DNA of 64,000 nucleotides. Source: Sedimentibacter sp. MB35-C1. Lineage in GTDB: Bacteria; Bacillota; Clostridia; Tissierellales; Sedimentibacteraceae. The DNA is taken from the NCBI RefSeq assembly GCF_030913635.1, contig NZ_CP133188.1, forward strand, positions 3,224,001 through 3,288,000, given 5' to 3'. This document shows positions 9,157 through 15,783 of this stretch, piece by piece; position 1 is the stretch's first letter, and the number at the start of each line of letters is the position of its first letter. The position numbers were made by a program, and so were the translations under genes. The notes under the pieces are model-generated. The model was not told the origin of the DNA, searched no databases, and saw nothing but the letters and a program-made list of their open reading frames with translations.

Positions 9157-10569
9157 TCATTCAACCCTTTGATTCTTCAGCAGGGTACTGATGAGTTCTG
9201 CTCGACTACCTACATCATATTTTGAAAAAATATTCCTTGCATGTGTTTTTACAGTACTCTCACTGATAAACAAAGCCCCAGCAATTTCGCGGTTGGATTT
9301 TCCTGAAAGGATTAGCTGCAATACCTCTTGCTCCCGGACGGTCAGCGGGTCAAGAGTTTTAATTTGACGAACAATGTCCGTTTGCTGTGACTGACTCATA
9401 TTGTCATAAGCGGCAAGGTAGGCATGGCTTTTCAGCAGTAAAACAAGCTGATGGTTCAGCGGCGGCAGCATAACCAGTGTAACGCAAACCACAGTAAGGG
9501 CAATCACCGCAACCTCCGCACTGGGAAGCCTAATGGATGTTACGGTCATTCCCAAGACGCCTCCGCAAAGCACGCCGAATACATTGGCGGAAAGCCCAAT
9601 GCCAAAGGTATGTGTAGGGTTGTCGCTATAATCCAGCATTTCTCCAAGGATGCTCCACCAAAACAGATCGAAAATACCGCAAGCACCGAGCATCAGCGTA
9701 TCCACAATCAGATAGTCGGAAGTGTTTCGCCCTAACAGCATAAAGCTGATGAACGCTCCTATAATCATTGCCATCCCAATATACAAAATTCTGGAACGCT
9801 TTGCTTTCATAGGTAGGTTGCGCATAATGGCGAGCGCCACGATATAAGGCACTGCCCAATACCAACTCACCAGCCCCGTCAGATGCTCAAAAGCGGGGTT
9901 GATGACCTGATACATCAGTCCGGAATTAATTGTAATGATAAAGACAAAAAGACACAGCAATATTAGCGGGTTTTTAATACCGCCATGCGTCTTATTTCTA
10001 AATGTTTTGTTCTGCTCATTATCCCGCTCCAACGGCAGCATCCAAATGAAGACCATGCCAATCACAAGGCAAAGCACAGAGAAGCCAAGCCCGATAAAGG
10101 TTGACCTGTTCATGGCCACCACGTTAACTGCAATCATCAGCAAATTGGAATAAATCAGAACGTCGGCACAGGATTTAATGCGCTCGTTCTTGGGAGTAAA
10201 GGCCCTGAGAAAAAATCCCCATGCCGCCACCGCGCAGCCGCTAAAGTATCCGCTGACAATCAGTCCGCCCATCCATAGAGCAGGGAGAGGAAAAAAGAAG
10301 GGGACAGTGGAGGCTAAGCATAAGCCCATACCGCCGAACATCATGCTTTTGGCGGCCGCCTGTGATTTGACAAACAGGCCGCAGGTAAAAAGCCCTGCAA
10401 AATGCGCGATAATTGCAGCCAGTATGTAACGGTCGGCGTCTGTTCCACGCAAATCCAGCAGGCTGTACAACACCTGCCCTTCAAACTGAAATGACAGAAT
10501 ATAGGCAAAGAGAAATGAAAATCCGGCAACAGAAAGCCTGCGGGCATTTAAAGTCTTAAATCTGTTCAT
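9157..10569 (-). CDS. LuxR-family regulator fused to a 12-TM MFS-like domain
   Basis: The 470-residue product has about 400 residues of hydrophobic segments in an MFS-like arrangement. A LuxR-type HTH follows at the C-terminus (about residues 405-468, with LTVREQEVLQLILSGKSNRE and STVKTHARNIFSKY). Proteins of this architecture are common in gut Actinobacteria and Clostridia and are thought to be membrane-bound one-component sensors, often beside the genes they control. Here there is no adjacent target operon other than the small HTH gene. The ATG overlaps the stop of that gene by 4 bp. Ligand unknown. Confidence 0.85.
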   Translation of the reverse strand: MNRFKTLNARRLSVAGFSFLFAYILSFQFEGQVLYSLLDLRGTDADRYILAAIIAHFAGLFTCGLFVKSQAAAKSMMFGGMGLCLASTVPFFFPLPALWMGGLIVSGYFSGCAVAAWGFFLRAFTPKNERIKSCADVLIYSNLLMIAVNVVAMNRSTFIGLGFSVLCLVIGMVFIWMLPLERDNEQNKTFRNKTHGGIKNPLILLCLFVFIITINSGLMYQVINPAFEHLTGLVSWYWAVPYIVALAIMRNLPMKAKRSRILYIGMAMIIGAFISFMLLGRNTSDYLIVDTLMLGACGIFDLFWWSILGEMLDYSDNPTHTFGIGLSANVFGVLCGGVLGMTVTSIRLPSAEVAVIALTVVCVTLVMLPPLNHQLVLLLKSHAYLAAYDNMSQSQQTDIVRQIKTLDPLTVREQEVLQLILSGKSNREIAGALFISESTVKTHARNIFSKYDVGSRAELISTLLKNQRVE

Positions 10570-10775
10570 TTTATAACCTCCCGCTCATCGGAGGATCCGC
10601 CTTTTTTAATCCATTCGTCTATATCAACAGTTTTGAAACGCCAGAGCTTTCCCACCTTTGATGCAGGCATACCGCGCTGATCAATCCAACGCATGACCGT
10701 GTGGCGCTTTACCCCAAGATAGTCGCAAACTTCTTGCAGGGATATCCATCTGTCGTTATGTATTGTTCCAGGCAT
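10566..10775 (-). CDS. Excisionase-family (MerR-like) HTH DNA-binding protein
   Basis: The 69-residue product starting at ATG 10775 (MPGTIHNDRW; GAGGTGG upstream) is a single winged HTH of the excisionase/MerR type. It has the hallmark order WISLQEVCDYLGVKRHTVMRWI, GMPASKVGKLWRF and a final W-I-K helix. Such proteins bind DNA as recombination directionality factors or as small regulators. Because it is translationally coupled to the LuxR-type membrane regulator and no integrase is nearby, a regulatory role is more likely than excision here. Confidence 0.82.
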   Translation of the reverse strand: MPGTIHNDRWISLQEVCDYLGVKRHTVMRWIDQRGMPASKVGKLWRFKTVDIDEWIKKGGSSDEREVIK

Positions 10776-10825
10776 AGAAGCCACCTCACTTTGATAAATT
10801 CGCACAAATATCCTAATTGATCGTT

Positions 10826-10854
10826 ATTAAATAATTATAGCACAATAATGTCAA
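10826..10854 (-). promoter_or_regulatory. Sigma-A-type promoter of the HTH-LuxR operon
   Basis: On the minus strand TTGACA (10849-10854) is followed by a 17-base spacer and TTTAAT (10826-10831), about 50 bp upstream of the chosen ATG at 10775. A second AT-rich hexamer TATAAT lies inside the spacer. The region just upstream contains near-repeats CAATACTACG/CAATATTAC that could be an operator. Confidence 0.6.
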
Positions 10855-11088
10855 AATGGCAGCTACTATTTGTTGTTTTATGTAATATTGCGTAGTATTG
10901 CACATGATTATGTACTGTGGGTACGACATTGGACCTGTCCATAATCAATACCTGCCACCTGCACTAAACAGGATGGTAATCCTGGTAACAATGCCAATCC
11001 CTTTCATTTCCACATCACCTTATTCGTAGGTATCAGCTAATATATTCATGCCATCAGATATGAAATTTTCAAAGAACTGTTGGGAGAA
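10855..11088. other. Intergenic stretch without a recognisable gene
   Basis: About 230 bases between the HTH-LuxR promoter and the sigma-factor terminator. No ORF with a ribosome binding site, no tRNA and no clear mobile-element end was seen. It may hold a boundary between the chromosome-like left part and the element, but no direct repeat supporting this was found by eye. Confidence 0.4.
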
Positions 11089-11089
11089 T

Positions 11090-11129
11090 AAAAAAACCCC
11101 TCACTATTAACCTGATTTCGTGAGGGGAT
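11090..11129 (-). terminator. Rho-independent terminator after the sigma-factor gene
   Basis: On the minus strand CCCCTCAC...GTGAGGGG forms an 8-bp stem followed by seven T. It begins about 10 bp after the stop of the 11139-11588 gene. Confidence 0.88.
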
Positions 11130-11138
11130 CTACAAATA

Positions 11139-11588
11139 TTATAAATTAAGCAGTTTTTTTAATTTAATTAGGATTTTCTGCTTTCGGTAATTGACAAGCT
11201 GCTGAGATATACCGATTTCAGTAGCCATCATCGATTCGCTCTTTTCTTGAAAGAACAGTCCATCGATTATCTCCTGCTCCTTATCAGTAAGCTGCTTTAT
11301 GCAGTCATGAAGACGCTGAACCATAAGCTTGTCCACCACAATATCCTCCACACGGGGCGAGATTAAATCAGGGATTGCATCCTCTCCATTAGTTTCACTT
11401 GTATCCAGGGCACTATAAAAGAACACACCATGTTTTGCATCCTTTTCTTGTAGATGAAGTTCACGGCGTCTCATACGGTAATAAGTCAAATAGACTTCCT
11501 CTGTTACAGGCACTAGCTCATCTTGTACTCTTATCTGGTACTTCTTTTTTACTATGTGTTGTTTTGAAAGTTTTCTATGTTCCTTCAT
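11139..11588 (-). CDS. Sigma-70-like factor of the Tn916-Orf7 type
   Basis: The 149-residue product has a region-4-type HTH at its C-terminus (about residues 95-145: LTDKEQEIIDGLFF, then MATEIGISQQLVNYRKQKIL). The N-terminal part contains VPVTEEVYLTYYRMRRRE, a segment typical of the sigma-like proteins found in Tn916 and related ICEs. A canonical region 2 is not evident. Such proteins are thought to regulate conjugation gene expression. It is preceded by AAAGGAG at a normal distance from the ATG, immediately downstream of a palindromic leader structure that could control its translation, and it is followed by a strong terminator. Confidence 0.82.
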   Translation of the reverse strand: MKEHRKLSKQHIVKKKYQIRVQDELVPVTEEVYLTYYRMRRRELHLQEKDAKHGVFFYSALDTSETNGEDAIPDLISPRVEDIVVDKLMVQRLHDCIKQLTDKEQEIIDGLFFQEKSESMMATEIGISQQLVNYRKQKILIKLKKLLNL

Positions 11589-11604
11589 TTAAATCGACTC
11601 CTTT

Positions 11605-11723
11605 GGATTTCAAATTTTTGAAATCCGCCAGAGCCGCTGAATCCGCAAAATGAAACAAGACGGCAGGAGAACCCCCTTTGTCAGAGGATTCCGCACTGCC
11701 GTCTTGCGTTCTGGCGGATTTCA
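11605..11723 (-). promoter_or_regulatory. Structured leader with mutually exclusive hairpins upstream of the sigma-factor gene
   Basis: Transcribed on the minus strand, an arm at 11723-11710 pairs perfectly over 14 bp with an arm at 11632-11619, enclosing an inner 11-bp stem (11706-11696 with 11666-11656). The 11632-11619 arm can alternatively pair with a third segment at 11614-11605 in a 10-bp hairpin with a 2-base loop, next to the AAAGGAG of the sigma-factor gene. Two competing folds around a ribosome binding site suggest a regulatory RNA switch or attenuation device, though a simple palindromic repeat is not excluded. Confidence 0.5.
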
Positions 11724-11740
11724 TTATGTTGAGATTGTAC

Positions 11741-11899
11741 TTACACTGCTGGTTTTACATGTTCATGAGTAATTTCTAATGTTCCGTCAGCATTTGCCCT
11801 AATTCGAGTAATGCAATCTTTAATTTGTATCACGAACATTCGCTCATCTTCGCTTACATCTCCAACACGCTTTTTGCTAAGGTTCCTAATCTCATTCAT
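11741..11899 (-). CDS. Small protein of unknown function (52 residues)
   Basis: The ATG at 11899 (MNEIRNLSKK) has GAAGGGAGGG upstream; the longer open frame has no site. The product has a charged N-terminus and a beta-hairpin-like end (DGTLEITHEH). Small proteins of this size sit beside sigma-like and recombinase genes in Clostridia elements, but I do not recognise a family. It lies upstream of the structured leader and the sigma factor, on the same strand. Confidence 0.55.
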   Translation of the reverse strand: MNEIRNLSKKRVGDVSEDERMFVIQIKDCITRIRANADGTLEITHEHVKPAV

Positions 11900-11943
11900 A
11901 CAAATATCCCTCCCTTCGATTAAATTCGTGCTACCTTGGCATA

Positions 11944-11980
11944 TAAAAAAGCTGCTATTGCCTTGCACAATAACAGCTTA
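11944..11980 (-). terminator. Terminator/attenuator upstream of the 52-residue gene
   Basis: Minus strand: AAGCTGTTATTG pairs with CAATAGCAGCTT (12 bp, one G-U pair, 7-base loop) and is followed by TTTTTT. No minus-strand gene lies directly upstream, which fits either a leader attenuator or a terminator left behind when the plus-strand island inserted. Confidence 0.7.
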
Positions 11981-12117
11981 CTAATTTATGGGACAAGCTT
12001 GGAGGAGCGGGAATAGCTATATCATAGAGTGAGAGTAGCTAATTTTTAATGAATATTCAGTTTTTTATTGCAATATTGTAATTTGTAAAGCCAATATCAG
12101 CGTTAATAAAGTTTACC

Positions 12118-12146
12118 TTGATATTAGCAATGTCATATGATAAAAT
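12118..12146 (+). promoter_or_regulatory. Sigma-A-type promoter of the defence island
   Basis: TTGATA (12118-12123), a 17-base spacer and TAAAAT (12141-12146) lie about 50 bp upstream of the small regulator gene. An inverted repeat AATATCA/TGATATT with a 19-base spacer ends inside the -35 region, so the small HTH protein could repress its own operon here. Confidence 0.65.
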
Positions 12147-12193
12147 ATTCCAGACAGATTGTTTTGGAGCAACATTCATTTGGAGGCGATACT

Positions 12194-12406
12194 ATGGCGT
12201 TTAGCTACAATAAGCTATGGAAGTTATTAATAGATAGAAAGATGATAAAAAAAGATTTGATGGCTGAAACCGGCATAACCAGCACTACAATGGCGAAGTT
12301 AGGCAAGGATCTTCCGGTCAGCATGGATATTTTGGCGCGTATATGTAAGGCACTCAAATGCAATATTGGAGATATTGTCGACTATGTCGACGAGGACAAT
12401 AAATAG
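12194..12406 (+). CDS. Small Cro/CI-type HTH regulator
   Basis: The 70-residue product starting at ATG 12194 (GGAGGCGATACT upstream) is a lone HTH of the HTH_26/YozG type. Its pattern is LWKLLIDRKMIKKDLM, then GITSTTMAKLGKDLPVSMDILARICKALKCNIGDI. Proteins of this size head many restriction and defence operons, where they act as control proteins that tune expression after DNA entry. It is the first gene of the plus-strand island, 31 bp before the ABC-3C effector-like gene, and lies just downstream of a clear promoter. An open frame extends further 5' but lacks a good ribosome binding site. Confidence 0.85.
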   Translation: MAFSYNKLWKLLIDRKMIKKDLMAETGITSTTMAKLGKDLPVSMDILARICKALKCNIGDIVDYVDEDNK

Positions 12407-12437
12407 ACAACGTTTCACTTGAAAGGGAGGGGTCGGC

Positions 12438-13871
12438 ATGAGGTTATGTTTTGGTTCATACCTGGCTGTGCTTGTTTCGTGTAAGGCAGTTAATGTTGAT
12501 AATAAGCAGCTGTGTGAGGCACTGCTTCATTCTGTTGCCCCAAATTATGAATTCACCTTTGCCGGACAGGAAAACCCCGACAGGGTTCGGGAGGATGTCA
12601 CCTCCAAACTATTGCGTTGCGAGCAAAACCTGCCTAAAGATGTTACTGACCCAGCTCGTACCGCTGATCCTCAAGAAGTAGCTTTATATTTTAAAGACCA
12701 TGTCCTCGGACTTTTAAATGAAAATTTATCAAAGCAAATAATTCTCGCTTTCAAAGATATTATCGCCAATGATAAGCCTGAAATGATTAAAAATAAAATG
12801 CATGGCATTGAGGATGATACAAAAATTGAATTAGTCAATGGGATTATCAAAAGGGAATTGGCAGTCCAAACTGAATTCTTATTTCATTCGTTCTTAGCAG
12901 GTATTTTTCTATATACCGCTACAAAAACAACAAACAGATATGGCAAGAAAACAATAGAGTCAATTGATTACGACTATATTGTTTCATTTAATTCCCGCAT
13001 TGATGGGATTAATTTAATTGCTGATAAAGCAGCGAGCTTTTCCCTACCTAATATTAAAAATGGTAAGGCCGATACAGAATTTGCTGAGGATGTAGCAGGA
13101 TATGTTGTAGATAAAATTAAGTTGCTAAAACCTGCAACTGTACAGGAGGATTCCCTACTGGTTACTTTGCTATCAGAAGCAAACGGTAACTGCTTAAAAT
13201 GTGGCAAAAAACTTGGCATTCCAAAACGTGGGAAAATACCTGTTGGAAATTATGAAATTGTATATTTAAAACAGCCTTCTAATGAAAGAGACCAATATGA
13301 GAATGCTGTTGCATTATGTTCGGATGATTGTGCCCCTATCGTCTCAGAAATGTCAGCGGATGAAATAACAGATTTATTGGAGAGTAAAAAAAGATGTGCT
13401 GCAACTCAGGCCTTTCTCGACAAGATATCCGGGATTAAATTTCAAAATCAAATTGAGTCTGTTTTACGAGAAGTACATAAAATAAAAAACACCAAGGGTT
13501 TAGAAGGCACTGATATGAAAGACTTAGTAGAAATTGAACGCAAAATCCATGAGCCATTCCTTAAAGATAAGATTAACGCAAGTATGGCTCGTCTTTATAA
13601 AACAGTAAATGGAATATGCGGCCGTCTTGAGCAGGAAATTGGATTTGATACTAATATGTTTGGTGGATTAATGAAATCTGCCTCATTGATGCTTGATGGC
13701 GGGGTTAAAAGTAATGGGGATATTGCAGATCCCCAGGAATACATAATGAATTTATTAATAGACAATCTGTTTTTGCAGGTTGGACAAAAGCATAAAGATG
13801 CTTGTGAGATAATAATAGGATACTTAGTAAAGAGGTGTGATTTATTCAATGAGAATGCCAAGCAAAGTTAA
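12438..13871 (+). CDS. ABC-three-component (ABC-3C) effector-like protein with a zinc finger
   Basis: The 477-residue product is mostly helical, with a zinc-binding insert in the middle. C252 and C255 (CLKC) pair with C294 and C298 (LCSDDC), and the segment ENAVALCSDDC resembles the second half of an HNH treble clef. The catalytic His of HNH nucleases is not visible where expected. Its place, first in a triad with a small winged-helix-like protein and a DUF2326 SMC-like ATPase, matches the C-terminal component (effector/sensor) of ABC-3C systems known from comparative genomics of conflict systems. It begins at an ATG with GGGAGGGG upstream and overlaps the next gene by 23 bp. The family call rests mainly on context. 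Confidence 0.65.
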   Translation: MRLCFGSYLAVLVSCKAVNVDNKQLCEALLHSVAPNYEFTFAGQENPDRVREDVTSKLLRCEQNLPKDVTDPARTADPQEVALYFKDHVLGLLNENLSKQIILAFKDIIANDKPEMIKNKMHGIEDDTKIELVNGIIKRELAVQTEFLFHSFLAGIFLYTATKTTNRYGKKTIESIDYDYIVSFNSRIDGINLIADKAASFSLPNIKNGKADTEFAEDVAGYVVDKIKLLKPATVQEDSLLVTLLSEANGNCLKCGKKLGIPKRGKIPVGNYEIVYLKQPSNERDQYENAVALCSDDCAPIVSEMSADEITDLLESKKRCAATQAFLDKISGIKFQNQIESVLREVHKIKNTKGLEGTDMKDLVEIERKIHEPFLKDKINASMARLYKTVNGICGRLEQEIGFDTNMFGGLMKSASLMLDGGVKSNGDIADPQEYIMNLLIDNLFLQVGQKHKDACEIIIGYLVKRCDLFNENAKQS

Positions 13872-14091
13872 TTCTTACTCAGATAGCGTAATATCCTTGT
13901 TCGCACCTATCCTTGAGAAACTGGAGGAACGGGATATGACTCCCCATGAGTTACTTGAAGCAACACGGACAAAAGTGTCGGAAATAAGTGTTTTTCTTGA
14001 TGCTCTTGATTGTTTATATAAACTTGGACAGATTGAAATTCCCGAAGGTATGGAGGTTCTGCGCTATGTTAAAACAAATAATATGCGATAA
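13849..14091 (+). CDS. ABC-3C middle component (small winged-helix-like protein)
   Basis: The 80-residue product (ATG at 13849; a GTG at 13837 and an ATG at 13855 are alternatives) contains a compact helical region with VSEISVFLDALDCLYKLGQIEI. This is the recognition helix plus wing pattern of the small middle components of ABC-3C systems (ABC-3C MC6/MC7 type). Such proteins bridge the SMC-like ATPase and the effector. It overlaps the upstream gene by 23 bp and the downstream ATPase by 26 bp, so the three proteins are translated as one unit. The assignment depends on the neighbours. Confidence 0.7.
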   Translation: MRMPSKVNSYSDSVISLFAPILEKLEERDMTPHELLEATRTKVSEISVFLDALDCLYKLGQIEIPEGMEVLRYVKTNNMR

Positions 14092-15751
14092 ATTTAAAAC
14101 TCAGCCGGAAGCGTTCCGCACTGGGCTTAATGTTGTCCTTGGCAGCTCTGATGGCAGTAATGCTATCGGAAAAACTACCTTCCTACTTATACTAGACTTT
14201 GTTTTTGGTGGGGATGGTTATACCAAGGCTGCTAAGGATGTTATAAATCATATTGACCATCACACAATTGACTTTATCTTTGAATTTGACGGTATACCCT
14301 ACTTCTTTTCCAGAAGTACAAGCCGTCCTTCTGTTGTGAATCGGTGTGATAGTAAGTTCCGGGTTATTGAAGAAATGCCTTTGCAAAAATATCGGGGCTT
14401 TCTTTTTGATGAATATAAGATACATCTTCAAGGTATTAGCTTTAGCGAGATTGTCGATCGCTTTTTCCGCATTTATGGACACGGCAACCACAATGAACAT
14501 AAGCCTTTACAAGGTGAACGTGAAACTATGGCTACGGCTGTAGAGTATCTACTGAAATTATTGGACAAATTTCAGGATATACAGAAGCTTAAAATTGCCG
14601 AAGAAAGCTATGGTATTAAACCAAGCAAACAAATTGAGCGGTCAGTTTCAGACATCACAGCTAAAATTGGCGAGAATAAGGAAAAAATTACAGCCTTAGA
14701 AAAGCGCAGAGATAAACTATGCCAACAAAATGAAGAAGCTAATTTACAGGCTCTTGGGATTGATTCCAAGCAAGCTGAAAAGCTCGCTAATATAAAAAAA
14801 GAGCTGGGCAGGCTTATCAGAAGAAAAAGTCTCCTTACATCGCAGCTTAACGCTGTACAAAATAATATGCCTGAAAATGATGGTGTTCTGAGGAAAGACT
14901 TTTCGGCCCTTTTGCGCTTTTTCCCGGAAGCCAATATTGATGCCTTTAACGATGTGGAAGCCTTCCACGCTAAAATTAATAGCTTCCTCCGTGCAGATAT
15001 TGAGGAAGAGGTATCGCAGCTGGTACCGCAAATTGAATACATAGATGCCGACATCACCTCTTATGAAAAACAGATTGAGGACACTGGAGTAGCAAAAACA
15101 CTTTCCCAGTCTATTCTCACACAATATGCACGTGTATCCCGTGAGATTGAGAGGCTCGAAGATGAAAATGAAGCTATGCAAAATGAAATGGAACAATCGA
15201 AGAAACGCAAGGAAATTGAGGATATACTTGCCAACCTACGTAGAAAACAGGAGGAAGCGCTTGAAAGTGCAGAATCTGAGGTAAACGCTGAAATGAAAAG
15301 AATTAATGATATCATTACCGGCGGTGATAGGGCTACTCCTGTATTGACATTAAAACCAGATAAATCCTTTGAGTTTGAAACTCCTAACGACAAGAGCGAA
15401 GGAACGGCATATAAAGGGCTTGTTGTCTATGATTTAAGCATGCTTTCTTTGACCCCCCTTCCTGCATTAATTCATGATTCAAGCATTGTTAAGCGCATAG
15501 AAGATGCCGACTTTGAACAAATACTAAGCCTTTATCAAGAATGCGGGGATATGGGCAAACAGGTATTTATTGCATTTGATAAGGCAGATACATATACAGA
15601 TGATACCTACAGGATGCTTGATGAGGCAACTGTCCTCCGCCTTTCTATAGGAAATGAACTGTTCGGCAAATCTTGGAGCCGCAAAACTGCAGAAACTAAA
15701 CATAAACCTATATCCACTTTTGGATCAAATGATGAGCAAGAAACAGAATAG
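14066..15751 (+). CDS. SMC/RecN-like ABC ATPase (DUF2326 type) of an ABC-3C system
   Basis: The start at ATG 14066 (MLKQIICDKF; TGGAGG upstream) is used because the longer frame runs through the upstream gene. The 561-residue product has a Walker A at residues 30-37 (GSNAIGKT) and a long coiled coil (about 160-430, rich in Glu, Lys and Ile). A C-terminal ATPase half carries PALIHDS, the Walker-B-like strand of DUF2326 proteins, where a Ser replaces the usual Glu-type residue. Such ATPases are DNA-bound sensors or clamps in bacterial conflict systems. It is followed after 32 bp by a methyltransferase gene, so this triad is tied to a restriction-type module. Confidence 0.8.
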   Translation: MLKQIICDKFKTQPEAFRTGLNVVLGSSDGSNAIGKTTFLLILDFVFGGDGYTKAAKDVINHIDHHTIDFIFEFDGIPYFFSRSTSRPSVVNRCDSKFRVIEEMPLQKYRGFLFDEYKIHLQGISFSEIVDRFFRIYGHGNHNEHKPLQGERETMATAVEYLLKLLDKFQDIQKLKIAEESYGIKPSKQIERSVSDITAKIGENKEKITALEKRRDKLCQQNEEANLQALGIDSKQAEKLANIKKELGRLIRRKSLLTSQLNAVQNNMPENDGVLRKDFSALLRFFPEANIDAFNDVEAFHAKINSFLRADIEEEVSQLVPQIEYIDADITSYEKQIEDTGVAKTLSQSILTQYARVSREIERLEDENEAMQNEMEQSKKRKEIEDILANLRRKQEEALESAESEVNAEMKRINDIITGGDRATPVLTLKPDKSFEFETPNDKSEGTAYKGLVVYDLSMLSLTPLPALIHDSSIVKRIEDADFEQILSLYQECGDMGKQVFIAFDKADTYTDDTYRMLDEATVLRLSIGNELFGKSWSRKTAETKHKPISTFGSNDEQETE

Positions 15752-15783
15752 CACACTGACAGCAATTAAGGAGATGAGATTAT

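Noticed and set aside
10566-10775. Excisionase-type protein as the ICE's Xis
   Set aside because: It is coupled to the LuxR regulator and lies away from any integrase, so a regulatory role is more likely.
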